Below the pieces are notes generated by a model. That model saw nothing but the letters and a program-made list of their open reading frames with translations, did no database searches and was not told the DNA's origin. The translations under genes and the position numbers were made by a program. A DNA stretch of 64,000 bases from positions 62,001 through 126,000 of the forward strand of contig NZ_WBVP01000002.1 of the NCBI RefSeq assembly GCF_008933155.1. Direction: 5' to 3'. Below, piece by piece: positions 54,983 to 63,640 of this stretch. The stretch is from Aliivibrio finisterrensis (GTDB lineage Bacteria; Pseudomonadota; Gammaproteobacteria; Enterobacterales; Vibrionaceae). Numbering within the stretch: the first letter of the stretch is position 1; each line of letters starts with the position of its first letter.

Positions 54983-55030
54983 TAATTTACATCACAATAG
55001 TTGCATATGCAACTATTGTGATGTAAATTA
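54983..55030. promoter_or_regulatory. Perfect 48-bp palindrome in the divergent cytochrome promoter
   Basis: Every base from 54983 to 55030 pairs with its mirror about the centre 55006/55007 (core TAGTTGCATATGCAACTA). The core resembles MarR-family operators. It lies between divergent cytochrome c and cytochrome b561/marR genes. No T run follows either arm, so an operator is more likely than a terminator, though a cruciform is possible. Confidence 0.85.
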
Positions 55031-55071
55031 TTTCTCGTAAGTTAAAACATCCATCAATTAGGAACAAGAAA

Positions 55072-55710
55072 ATGAAGATTTGGGATTTACCAACACGCAT
55101 ATATCATTGGCTTCAAGCTCTGCTTTTTATTGGATTAGCCGCAAGTGGCTTTAATGGAGAAGGACCGCATGTCTATTTAGGTTTAGTCCTGTTTACTCTT
55201 ATTATGTGGCGCATTATATGGGGCTTTGTTGGCAGTGATACGAGCCGTTTTAAAAAATTTATTGCTTCCCCAAAACGTACCATTCGTTATTTATTAGGAA
55301 AAGAACCATCAAAAGCGGGCCATAATCCAGCGGGGTCTTGGATGGTTATCGGGTTAATTTTCACTTTATTTACTCAATGTATTACCGGTATAGCGTTAGC
55401 GGGGTTATTCGATCACATCCCTTACTCTGATATCGTCTTAAATGATGATGTCTTTGATATTTTCGTTACCCTGCATGGAATATGTGCACGTTTGTTACCG
55501 GTATTAGTCATACTGCATTTAGTTGCCATTCTTTTTTATAAATTACGCTCAAAGCCGCTTGTTTGGGCAATGATTTCTGGCGTACAAAAAAAGCTGACAG
55601 AACATCAAATGTCATCAAACCTAGTATTTGTATCAAATAAGCGTGCATTATTGGTGCTAATTGCAACCGGATTAGTTACCATTGCAATAGTTGTAAGTGC
55701 AGGAGTTTAA
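55072..55710 (+). CDS. Cytochrome b561-type membrane protein
   Basis: A 212-residue protein with at least four helices and histidines suited to two b hemes: H12 in IYHW, H48?-region GPHVYLGL, and later LHGICARLLPVLVILHLVA. The WDLPTRIYHWLQ opening is characteristic of b-type subunits of Ni/Fe hydrogenases and cytochrome b561 proteins. It likely moves electrons between quinol and the periplasmic cytochrome on the other side of the palindrome. AGGAAC precedes the ATG. The MarR gene starts six bases after its stop. Confidence 0.85.
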   Translation: MKIWDLPTRIYHWLQALLFIGLAASGFNGEGPHVYLGLVLFTLIMWRIIWGFVGSDTSRFKKFIASPKRTIRYLLGKEPSKAGHNPAGSWMVIGLIFTLFTQCITGIALAGLFDHIPYSDIVLNDDVFDIFVTLHGICARLLPVLVILHLVAILFYKLRSKPLVWAMISGVQKKLTEHQMSSNLVFVSNKRALLVLIATGLVTIAIVVSAGV

Positions 55711-55715
55711 ACACA

Positions 55716-56141
55716 ATGGAAGAATTTGATCGTCAAAGCAGCTTTGGATGGATGATTAACGTTATTGCCAACCAAGCCTCAAAGAATTTCGAAGCAGAAT
55801 TAAAACAGCACGGCTTAACTGTTGCTCTTTGGCCAACCATGATGTGTTTATGGGAAGAAGAAGGAGTCACTCAACGTGATATTGCTGAAAAATCAAAAGT
55901 GGAAAACTCCACAACAACACGAACATTAGATAAATTAGAAAAACTTGGCCTTGTTGAGCGACAAGCAGATCCCAACAGCCGTCGTTCATTTCGTATTTAC
56001 CTCACAGATGAAGGCCGAGCATTAAAAGAAACACTTTTGCCGATCCCTGTGAAGGTGAATAAAGAAGTACTTAGCTCTCTTAATCTAAACGAGCAAAAAG
56101 AGATGATTCGATTACTGCAAAAAATGGTCGCTACTGTATAA
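55716..56141 (+). CDS. MarR family regulator of the cytochrome module
   Basis: A 141-residue winged-helix regulator: L-W-E-E-E-G-V-T-Q-R-D-I-A-E-K-S then VENSTTTRTLDKLEKLGLVERQADPNSRRSFRIYLTDEG. It is translated with the b561 gene (five bases between) and is the obvious candidate to bind the palindrome upstream. Its ligand is unknown. The terminator at 56164 ends the unit. Confidence 0.9.
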   Translation: MEEFDRQSSFGWMINVIANQASKNFEAELKQHGLTVALWPTMMCLWEEEGVTQRDIAEKSKVENSTTTRTLDKLEKLGLVERQADPNSRRSFRIYLTDEGRALKETLLPIPVKVNKEVLSSLNLNEQKEMIRLLQKMVATV

Positions 56142-56163
56142 ATTATCTCTAACAAAACACGAT

Positions 56164-56193
56164 AAATAGCCCACTAGAATGGGCTATTTTTTT
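56164..56193 (+). terminator. Terminator after the marR gene
   Basis: AAATAGCCCA (56164-56173) pairs with TGGGCTATTT (56180-56189), followed by TTTT. Confidence 0.9.
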
Positions 56194-56392
56194 ATAAAAA
56201 AAACATGAAATTGATCTATTTCACACAATAAAATACATAGAACTCTAACTAAATAAAAACATAAAAACGAGATCAATGTCGCATTAAAAGGCTAAAAAAC
56301 ACGCTTTTCTTGTGATTAGCTTCCTTTGCATCTCTAAAAATGCCAATAATAAAAAGGAACTTAATTAGAGTACAAAGGATATGTATTTACAT

Positions 56393-56926
56393 ATGACTAT
56401 TGCAGCGCCCAGAATCTTGTGTTCAAGCATGGATATTGAATCCAGCAAAAAATGGACATTTAGAGAACCTTCAAGGACAGACGGTGACGATGTTTATGCA
56501 TTGATCACCGAGTGTCCCCCTCTTGATATCAACTCTTCATACTGTAATTTCCTTCAATCTACCCATTTCAGTAAGACCTGCGTTTTAGCAGAGAAAGACG
56601 GCAACCTTGCTGGTTTTATCTCTGGTTACCATAAGCCTGATGACCCAAAAACATTATTCATCTGGCAAGTAGCAGTCTCTCCTCGCTACCGAGGTAAAGG
56701 TTTAGCTTACTCCATGCTAAATGAGCTTTTACAGCGAAAAAACCTCAAGCACACCGAATTCGTAGAAACGACGATTACCAAAGCCAACGACGCCTCTTGG
56801 TCGCTATTTAAAAAGCTGGATGCCGAGCATGGTGACCGAGGTGAAGTGACTACGTTTCTAGACAAAGAAGCTCATTTCAAAGGCAAGCACGATACTGAAT
56901 ATTTGTATCGTATCGCTCTAAAATAA
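56393..56926 (+). CDS. ectA: EctA, diaminobutyrate acetyltransferase
   Basis: A GNAT-family enzyme of about 177 residues: FREPSRTDGDDVYALITECPPLDINSSYCN and the acetyl-CoA motif QVAVSPRYRGKGLAYSML. It acetylates L-2,4-diaminobutyrate, the second step of ectoine synthesis. AAAGGAT lies 13 bases before ATG 56393 and one base before ATG 56381, so the start is uncertain between them. It leads ectABC. The CosR-like gene at 28784 could regulate it. Confidence 0.92.
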   Translation: MTIAAPRILCSSMDIESSKKWTFREPSRTDGDDVYALITECPPLDINSSYCNFLQSTHFSKTCVLAEKDGNLAGFISGYHKPDDPKTLFIWQVAVSPRYRGKGLAYSMLNELLQRKNLKHTEFVETTITKANDASWSLFKKLDAEHGDRGEVTTFLDKEAHFKGKHDTEYLYRIALK

Positions 56927-56951
56927 AATAGGAATCATAAACGGACTCATC

Positions 56952-58217
56952 ATGAATATTTTCAAGAAGCAAGAATCAAAAGTACGTTCATACTCAAACA
57001 GTTTTCCAGTTATCTTTCAAAAAGCAAAAGGATGTTGGCTAGAAACCGAAAGCGGCGAACGTTACTTAGACTTCCTTGCTGGAGCCGGATCACTCAACTA
57101 CGGTCACAACAACCCAGTCTTAAAGCAAGCTTTACTTGAATACATCGAAACAGATGGTATTACGCACGGCTTAGACATGCACTCAAGTGCAAAAGCCACT
57201 TTCTTGAATGCATTGAATAACTATATTCTTGAACCTAGAAATCTAGATTATAAGGTTCAGTTTACCGGTCCAACCGGAACCAATGCCGTTGAGGCCGCTT
57301 TAAAACTGGCACGTAAAGTCACCAATCGAACTAACATTGTCGCCTTCACTAATGGTTTCCACGGGTGTACTGCAGGAGCATTAGCAGCGACAGGTAATCA
57401 ACACCATCGCCAAGGTGCAGGTTTTAGCTTAAACAACATCACTCGCATTCCTTTTGAAGGTTATGCCGATATCGATGGCCTTAATCTGTTTGAAACCATG
57501 CTATCTGATAACTCAAGTGGTTTAGATAAACCTGCTGCTGTACTTTTAGAAACTGTACAAGGTGAAGGTGGATTAAACGTCGCATCAAATCAATGGTTAC
57601 AACGTTTAAGCAAGATTTGTAAAGCCAACGATATTCTAATGATTGTTGATGATATCCAAGCTGGCTGTGGTCGTACTGGCACCTTCTTCAGTTTTGAACC
57701 ATCAGGTATTAAACCAGATATGGTTACGCTATCTAAATCTATTGGTGGCTACGGCTTACCAATGGCGGTTGTCTTACTAAAACCAGAATTAGATGAATGG
57801 AAACCAGGTGAGCATAACGGTACTTTCCGTGGTAACAATCACGCGTTCATTACTGCTGCAAAAGCACTGGAGATTTACTGGGCAAACTCAGATTTTGAAA
57901 CACACATCAAACAGTGCTCTCAAAAAGTCAGTGATGTCATTCTTCGTGCTGTAAAACGCTACCCTAAATTGTTTGTTCAACAAAAAGGTCGCGGCATGAT
58001 GATTGGTATTGAGTGTAAAGACGGCATTATCTCAAGTGATATCGCTAAAGATTGCTTTAAGAACGGCATGATCATTGAAACCGCAGGTCCATCTGATGAA
58101 GTAGTGAAATTCTTCTGTCCATTAACGATCACAGAGTCAGAGCTAGAAGAAGGCCTAACTATCTTTGAAAACGCAATTGATAATATTGCAGAAAAACACT
58201 TCAAAAAAGCATCTTAA
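56952..58217 (+). CDS. ectB: EctB, diaminobutyrate-2-oxoglutarate aminotransferase
   Basis: A 421-residue PLP class-III aminotransferase. The PLP lysine is K262 in TLSKSIGG, with D233 in IVDDIQAG binding the pyridine ring. It converts aspartate semialdehyde and glutamate to L-2,4-diaminobutyrate, the first ectoine step. It lies 25 bases after ectA. Confidence 0.95.
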   Translation: MNIFKKQESKVRSYSNSFPVIFQKAKGCWLETESGERYLDFLAGAGSLNYGHNNPVLKQALLEYIETDGITHGLDMHSSAKATFLNALNNYILEPRNLDYKVQFTGPTGTNAVEAALKLARKVTNRTNIVAFTNGFHGCTAGALAATGNQHHRQGAGFSLNNITRIPFEGYADIDGLNLFETMLSDNSSGLDKPAAVLLETVQGEGGLNVASNQWLQRLSKICKANDILMIVDDIQAGCGRTGTFFSFEPSGIKPDMVTLSKSIGGYGLPMAVVLLKPELDEWKPGEHNGTFRGNNHAFITAAKALEIYWANSDFETHIKQCSQKVSDVILRAVKRYPKLFVQQKGRGMMIGIECKDGIISSDIAKDCFKNGMIIETAGPSDEVVKFFCPLTITESELEEGLTIFENAIDNIAEKHFKKAS

Positions 58218-58231
58218 TCAGGGACGATACA

Positions 58232-58618
58232 ATGATTGTTAGAACACTAGACGAATGTCGTGATAGCGAACGACGCGTAGCATCAGAAACATGGGAAAGC
58301 GTAAGAATGTTGTTGAAAGACGACAACATGGGCTTCTCTTTCCACATCACCACAATTTACCAAGATACAGAAACGCATATTCACTACAAAAACCACCTAG
58401 AGTCAGTCTATTGCATGAGTGGCGAAGGTGAAATTGAAGTCATTGGCGGTAAAACCTACCCAATCAAACCGGGCACCTTGTACATTCTTGATAAGCATGA
58501 TGAACACTACTTGCGTGCTTATAAAGATAAAGAAATGGTGATGGCGTGCGTGTTCAATCCACCAATCACAGGTGCCGAAGTTCATGATGAAAACGGTGTC
58601 TACCCTATCTTAGATTAA
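58232..58618 (+). CDS. ectC: EctC, L-ectoine synthase
   Basis: A 128-residue cupin. IIxH-like metal-binding motifs are [19 protein letters not shown] and [20 protein letters not shown]. It cyclises N-gamma-acetyl-diaminobutyrate to ectoine. It begins 14 bases after ectB. Confidence 0.95.
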   Translation: MIVRTLDECRDSERRVASETWESVRMLLKDDNMGFSFHITTIYQDTETHIHYKNHLESVYCMSGEGEIEVIGGKTYPIKPGTLYILDKHDEHYLRAYKDKEMVMACVFNPPITGAEVHDENGVYPILD

Positions 58619-58656
58619 ACACTCATTCCCCCTAGTGCTTATTTAAGTTAGTAGTA

Positions 58657-58690
58657 AATCCACTTGGGTTCAAGGTGACTCTAGTGGATT
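58657..58690 (+). promoter_or_regulatory. Intercistronic hairpin between ectC and ask
   Basis: AATCCACT (58657-58664) pairs with AGTGGATT (58683-58690) around an 18-base loop. There is no T run, so it is more likely a processing or stabilising hairpin than a terminator. Confidence 0.45.
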
Positions 58691-58720
58691 CTCCCTCTCA
58701 AAGTCAAAAAGGATTTACCC

Positions 58721-60148
58721 ATGACTTATACCGTAGAAAAAATCGGCGGTACTTCTATGACTGCGTTTGACGCCGTTTTAGACAACATCTTTCTTCGCCC
58801 TCAGAATCCATATAATCGCGTTTTTGTGGTTTCTGCCTATGGTGGCATTACCGATTCATTACTTGAGTGCAAAAAGACAGGCAAACCTGGTGTTTATAAA
58901 CTTATCGCTAAGCGCGACGATAGCTGGGATGAAGCATTAGAGTATGTGAAAAATCGTATGCTATTAACCAATGAACACCTCTTTATTGATCCTTTAAATC
59001 GTTTAAGAGCAGATAAGTTCATTTGCTCACGAATTGATGAAGCCAAAACCTGTATTTCTAATATTCTTGAAACCTGTCAATACGGCCAGTTTTCACTGCG
59101 TCGTTATTTACCTCAAGTGCGTGAATTTCTATCTTCTATTGGTGAAGCTCACAGTGCCTTTAACACGGCATTAAAGCTAAAAACCGTTGGAATTAACGCG
59201 AAGTTCGTCGATCTCTCTGGTTGGGATAACCAAACTCCGAGAACATTAGATGAAACCATCACTGATGTATTTAAAGATATAGATGTCACCACAGAGCTGC
59301 CAATTGTTACTGGCTATGCCTATTGCAAAGAAGGCTTAATGGGCACATACGATCGTGGTTACAGTGAAATGACCTTTAGTCGCATCGCGTCACTTACTCA
59401 TGCTGATTTGGCGATTATCCATAAAGAATATCACTTAAGCTCAGCTGATCCGCGTGTTGTTGGCACAGATAAGGTATTCCCGATTGGACGTACCAATTAC
59501 GATGTTGCTGATCAATTAGCAAGCTTAGGAATGGAAGCTATTCACCCTAATGCAGCGGCAGGGCTTCGTGAGAGCGACATTGAAATTCAGATTAAAAATA
59601 CGTTTGAGCCAGAGCACAAAGGCACATTGATCTCATCAGATTACCAACCAGAAACCAACAAAGTAGAGATCATTGCAGGTAAAGAAAAAGTGTTTGCCTT
59701 ACATCTGTTTGATCAAGCAATGGTCGGCCAAGTGGATAATGTCGGTTATGAGTTAATGGAAATTATATCAGACGCACAAGTGAGTTTAATTGGTAAAGAA
59801 ATGAATGCAAATTCAATCACTTATTATCTTGGCGGTAGCACTGAAAACCTGAATAAGTTGTTATACAAAGCAGAAAAACGCTATCCAAACGCCTCTATTA
59901 AAGGTCGTATGGTGGCATTAATTTCGGTGATTGGCTCTCAGATTGATACCAACAAAGCATTAGCAAAAGGGGTTTTATCATTGATGAATAATGACGTCAC
60001 CCCTGTAGCCCTACACGCTTCTATGCGTAACGTAAACGTGCAATTTGTAGTAAGCGATCAAGACTATCAAAACGCTATTCGAGCGCTACACCACGAGTTT
60101 TGTGAAGATATAGCCACCACACAAGTAAAAAATGAACAAGTCGCTTAA
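58721..60148 (+). CDS. Ectoine-linked aspartate kinase
   Basis: A 475-residue aspartokinase: EKIGGTSM at the start (substrate loop), YDRGYSEMTFSRIAS and HKEYHLSSADPRVVG in the body, and tandem ACT-like regions in the last 150 residues. In marine bacteria this specialised paralogue next to ectC is called Ask_ect and is little affected by feedback inhibition; that property is not visible here. It feeds aspartyl phosphate to the ectoine path. It follows ectC by 102 bases in the same direction. Confidence 0.92.
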   Translation: MTYTVEKIGGTSMTAFDAVLDNIFLRPQNPYNRVFVVSAYGGITDSLLECKKTGKPGVYKLIAKRDDSWDEALEYVKNRMLLTNEHLFIDPLNRLRADKFICSRIDEAKTCISNILETCQYGQFSLRRYLPQVREFLSSIGEAHSAFNTALKLKTVGINAKFVDLSGWDNQTPRTLDETITDVFKDIDVTTELPIVTGYAYCKEGLMGTYDRGYSEMTFSRIASLTHADLAIIHKEYHLSSADPRVVGTDKVFPIGRTNYDVADQLASLGMEAIHPNAAAGLRESDIEIQIKNTFEPEHKGTLISSDYQPETNKVEIIAGKEKVFALHLFDQAMVGQVDNVGYELMEIISDAQVSLIGKEMNANSITYYLGGSTENLNKLLYKAEKRYPNASIKGRMVALISVIGSQIDTNKALAKGVLSLMNNDVTPVALHASMRNVNVQFVVSDQDYQNAIRALHHEFCEDIATTQVKNEQVA

Positions 60149-60169
60149 ATTCCGTTTTACAGTGTAAAT

Positions 60170-60209
60170 AAACCGTTAGTTCATTAATGATGAGCTGGCG
60201 GTTTTTTTT
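60170..60209 (+). terminator. Terminator of the ectABC-ask operon, overlapping the lysR 3' end
   Basis: AAACCGTTAGTTCATT (60170-60185) pairs with GATGAGCTGGCGGTTT, 16 pairs including several G-T, around a 3-base loop (60186-60188), followed by a run of Ts. The stem includes the stop codon of the convergent lysR gene (60184-60186). Confidence 0.8.
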
Positions 60210-61083
60210 GACTAATCATTTGTAAAGAGGACAATAACTCTTCTAATACAGGGCCAAAAACATGACTGCGCGATACCAAACAACCCATAGGAGTAAACCA
60301 TCCATCAAATTCATGCGCAATCGGCAACGCCACCAGTTTATTCTGCTCCAGTAAGCTTGCAACACTATGCTCTGGTACTATTGCCCAGCCAACCCCTTTA
60401 CAAGCGAGATCCATCAAGGTTTGATGCGTATTTGCGTACCACAACTTTGAGCTTATCCCATAGCTGAACCATAACTCTTTACGCTTTGAGCTGCGATGCA
60501 CTAACTGTCTGTGCCCTTTCAATGCTGCATCATTCACGACAGGCAAACTGGCTAGCTCATGCTCTGGAGACACTACCGTCAGAAAGCGCACATGACCTAG
60601 AGTAAAGAAATCCATGTCTACTTTTAGCTCGCCATCTGCATAGACAATCCCGACTTGAGCTTTGCCTTTTTTTACTAACTCTTCAACATCAAAAGTTGAG
60701 GTTGTGATGATCTCAAAATCCGTCACAGGAAACTTATCTGCCAAGGCCGCCAATATTTGTAATACATCGTCATTCATTAAGCTCTCATCAATGGCGATGA
60801 CTAACTCATATTCGTGCTCTCTTTCTAACGATTCAACTTTTTGATCAAAGTACTTTTGTTGATGCAAAATAGATTGGGCAATCGGCAATAACGCTCTGCC
60901 TTTCTCTGTCAGCACTGGTGTGTTCTTCTCACGATTAAACAGTTCTTGGTTAATGGCGATCTCTAAATTGGCAATGGCCTGACTTACACCTGATTGAGCG
61001 CGTTTTAACTGACGAGCAGCGGCAGAGAATGAACCGCACTCACACACGGTGACAAAGATTTTTAATTGCTCAAAACTGTACAT
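60184..61083 (-). CDS. LysR family regulator of the PACE transporter gene
   Basis: A 299-residue LysR regulator: FVTVCECGSFSAAARQLKRAQSGVSQAIANLEIAINQELF is the winged helix; TTSTFDVEELVKKGKAQVGIVYADGELK and GWAIVPEHSVASLL are in the effector domain. It is divergent from a PACE family gene, the arrangement seen for AceR/AceI in Acinetobacter, so it probably activates or represses it. Confidence 0.88.
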   Translation of the reverse strand: MYSFEQLKIFVTVCECGSFSAAARQLKRAQSGVSQAIANLEIAINQELFNREKNTPVLTEKGRALLPIAQSILHQQKYFDQKVESLEREHEYELVIAIDESLMNDDVLQILAALADKFPVTDFEIITTSTFDVEELVKKGKAQVGIVYADGELKVDMDFFTLGHVRFLTVVSPEHELASLPVVNDAALKGHRQLVHRSSKRKELWFSYGISSKLWYANTHQTLMDLACKGVGWAIVPEHSVASLLEQNKLVALPIAHEFDGWFTPMGCLVSRSHVFGPVLEELLSSLQMISQKKPPAHH

Positions 61084-61115
61084 GGCATTGGCTTAGTCAT
61101 TGGATTAAACACCCA

Positions 61116-61138
61116 AGCTATCACGATTTGTGATGGCT
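61116..61138. promoter_or_regulatory. Candidate LysR/PACE operator
   Basis: AGC-x-ATCAC-N5-GTGAT-x-GCT dyad at 61116-61138 (8 of 9 positions symmetric) lies between the divergent LysR and PACE genes. Confidence 0.5.
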
Positions 61139-61222
61139 GTTAACTTTATCTCTTTTATTCGCTCTCTATAATCGCTGATTCATTATTTTTAAATGTATCA
61201 ATAATCATTAAGAGTCATCGCT

Positions 61223-61660
61223 ATGAAAACAACTGAACGTATTTTCCACGCTGTATTATTTGAGGTATTAGCGGTATCTCTATCTATTCTTGGGTTAGCT
61301 ATTTTTACTAATCACGATATTACTGCCCTATCAGGAACCATGATAGTCGTTGCCACTATCGCGATGATCTGGAACTTTATTTATAATTGGATTTTCGATC
61401 AATTCTTCACTGGCGAGAAAACACAACGCACCCTTTCATTACGCATCTTCCACGTTGTATTGTTTGAATTAGGGTTACTATTCGTAACTGTACCTGTGAT
61501 GGCTTACTTATTAAACGTAGGCATCTGGGAAGCCTTTATGATGGATATCGGCGTGACTATTTTTATCACCATTTACGCATTCACCTTTAACTGGGTATAC
61601 GACAATGTAAGAGCAGTATTGGTGAGAAGAATGGCGAGAGATGAGTCGGTCGCTGCGTGA
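61223..61660 (+). CDS. PACE family efflux transporter (AceI-like)
   Basis: A 145-residue protein with four helices forming two bacterial-transmembrane-pair repeats; RIFHAVLFE in the first repeat is echoed by RIFHVVLFE in the second (61446), and WNFIYNWIFD by FNWVYDNVR. It exports biocides such as chlorhexidine or cationic dyes. It is divergent from a LysR gene. A terminator follows. Confidence 0.92.
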   Translation: MKTTERIFHAVLFEVLAVSLSILGLAIFTNHDITALSGTMIVVATIAMIWNFIYNWIFDQFFTGEKTQRTLSLRIFHVVLFELGLLFVTVPVMAYLLNVGIWEAFMMDIGVTIFITIYAFTFNWVYDNVRAVLVRRMARDESVAA

Positions 61661-61694
61661 TGCATGAGATATAATATAGAGACCCAGATAGTAA

Positions 61695-61727
61695 ACAACC
61701 CGCAGATTGGCGGGTTGATTATTTTTT
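61695..61727 (+). terminator. Terminator of the PACE gene
   Basis: CAACCCGC (61696-61703) pairs perfectly with GCGGGTTG (61710-61717), followed by ATTATTTTTTT. Confidence 0.8.
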
Positions 61728-61757
61728 TAGTTACTCGGTATCGGTACTGAATAATTT

Positions 61758-62096
61758 TCAATCCATTCGAGTGATAAAGGTTTGCTCGTCATCCACAAAA
61801 GCCACAAAACCACCGTGATAGATAAACACCCGACCACGCCCCTCAACTAGGCAAGCAAGCTGTGGGAGCAAATCTTCTTCGTTATCCTGACTTTGAAATG
61901 TACCTGTATCGGTAATGACACCAGTGAATGTAGGCAAATACCCATAAGTGCGCTTGGCTTGATCAATCAGGCTCAATTCGCTGGCAGTAGAGAAACAAGA
62001 GGGGATCGCACCGGCTTCTTCGATAAACATCGTTTTCAGTTCTTCAAAAGCGGTAATCACCAGCCAGTCGATATCGTTAACATGATGGATAAACAT
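61758..62096 (-). CDS. Hypothetical protein, 112 aa
   Basis: A 112-residue soluble protein: a helical N-terminal part (WLVITAFEELKTMFIEEAG) and a beta-rich C-terminal part (GRGRVFIYHGGFVAFVDDEQTF). I do not recognise a family. It converges on the PACE gene and is followed upstream by a GNAT relic. A ribosome binding site is not obvious (GAGAAACTCTATG at the start). Confidence 0.5.
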   Translation of the reverse strand: MFIHHVNDIDWLVITAFEELKTMFIEEAGAIPSCFSTASELSLIDQAKRTYGYLPTFTGVITDTGTFQSQDNEEDLLPQLACLVEGRGRVFIYHGGFVAFVDDEQTFITRMD

Positions 62097-62172
62097 AGAG
62101 TTTCTCGGTTATTCTGGTGCGGAGATTTTATCACTATTAGGGGAGAACGTAGTAAATATTTAATGGTTAACC

Positions 62173-62345
62173 TTACTCGTGACTAAAACGCTGCCTTATC
62201 ACCATACTCCATTGTGAGTCATCTAATATGTCATCTTGGTATCCTTGTTTAATATTATTCTCAGTGGTGTAGGTGTCTACTACACCAAGCCAAAATTTAA
62301 CTGCGTGATCAGCACCCTCAACTTGCTTCATTTCCCATGAGCCAC
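62173..62345 (-). pseudogene. GNAT acetyltransferase C-terminal remnant
   Basis: The minus strand reads ...SGGSWEMKQVEGADHAVKFWL..., a C-terminal GNAT region (family pattern A-x-x-F-W-x-x-V-x-x-x-Y-T), ending at TAA 62173-62175. Only 52 codons follow the last in-frame ATG and a stop precedes it at the 5' side, so the first part of the gene is gone. It lies in a gap of about 500 bases. Confidence 0.5.
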
Positions 62346-62602
62346 CTGATTATTTAAATATCTTTATATCAATAACTTACGCATGAAAACCCTAATCATA
62401 TAGCCACTTCAATACTCAAAAGTGTTAAAGCGCCGCTATACCTGACTATTCACATATCAAAAGCGACGCTTAACTCTTTATTATTAAATAACTTGATATT
62501 CTTTTCCTCTAAGGCTGACTATGACTTACATATAGACTACAGTTAGCTAACAAGTCATTTTATTTATTTTTTATTCAAAAACACAGTAAGCTAGGATTGA
62601 AA

Positions 62603-63622
62603 ATGAACGATAAAAAAACACATTTAGTACGAAATCTACTGGCGATTGGATGTATTGCCGTTGGACTAATTGCTGCCGGATACTTTTACGTTAAGCATCA
62701 AGAACAATTTCCAAGTACAGATGATGCTTATGTTCATGCTAATATTGTGTATATAGCACCACAAGTCAGTGGAAAAATAATCACCAGTAATGCCACTGAT
62801 TATGCTTCTGTAAGTAAGGGCGATTTATTAGTGCAGATTGACCCTGCTCCATACCAAGCAAAGCTCGATGAAGCAAAAGCGGGCTATGAGATGGCAACAT
62901 CAAATAACGCAGCCACAGACGATGCAATATTAGCCGCCAGTGCAGATGTAAAAAGTGCCATAGCAACCCTTAGCGATGCTCAAATATCCTACAAACGAAT
63001 TAAAGAATTATCCGAAAAAAGCTTACTTCCAAAGCAAGGTTTAGACGATGCTCGTCAGAAATTATCATCCGCAGAAAGCAATGTCACCGCAACGAGAGCA
63101 CGGATGTCTCAACTCATCAAATCTCAAGGTGCCAAAGGCGATGCATCTCCTGAAGTAAAAAAGGCCGCAGCAGCGTTAAGCCAAGCGAGCTTATCATTGT
63201 CTTACACAAATATATTTGCAGATCACGATGGTACGCTTGGTAAAGTTCAAGTTCATCCTGGTAGTGTCGTGGTTCCCGGACAAGCATTAGCCCCTTTAGT
63301 AGAAGCAAACTCTTATTGGGTTCAAGCAAACTTTAAAGAGACTCATTTAGGACGAGTAACAAAAGGTATGAAAGTAACCATCACCTTAGATCTTTACCCT
63401 GACGTGCAATACGTTGGTGTGATTGAAGCGATCTCTCCTGCCAGCGGCGCTTCGTTTTCATTACTGCCACCTGAAAACGCAACAGGAAACTGGGTAAAAG
63501 TACCGCAACGTTTTCCTATTCGTATAAAACTAGATAATAATCAAAATAAACTGAAATTTCCTTTACGAGTAGGGGCTAGTGCATCAGTAACGGTTGATAC
63601 ATTAGCGCCTCTAGAAAAATAA
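62603..63622 (+). CDS. emrA: EmrA-type membrane fusion protein (HlyD family)
   Basis: A 339-residue protein with one N-terminal membrane helix (about 12-30), the biotinyl-lipoyl domain opening D-D-A-Y-V-H-A-N-I-V-Y-I-A-P-Q-V-S-G, a coiled-coil hairpin (about 80-175) and a beta-barrel/MFP C-terminal part. It joins the inner-membrane MFS pump to an outer-membrane channel. AGGA (62593-62596) supports the ATG at 62603; the TTG at 62597 is less likely. It precedes an EmrB-type pump gene by 18 bases. Confidence 0.9.
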   Translation: MNDKKTHLVRNLLAIGCIAVGLIAAGYFYVKHQEQFPSTDDAYVHANIVYIAPQVSGKIITSNATDYASVSKGDLLVQIDPAPYQAKLDEAKAGYEMATSNNAATDDAILAASADVKSAIATLSDAQISYKRIKELSEKSLLPKQGLDDARQKLSSAESNVTATRARMSQLIKSQGAKGDASPEVKKAAAALSQASLSLSYTNIFADHDGTLGKVQVHPGSVVVPGQALAPLVEANSYWVQANFKETHLGRVTKGMKVTITLDLYPDVQYVGVIEAISPASGASFSLLPPENATGNWVKVPQRFPIRIKLDNNQNKLKFPLRVGASASVTVDTLAPLEK

Positions 63623-63640
63623 TCGGAAAGGGAAATTATC

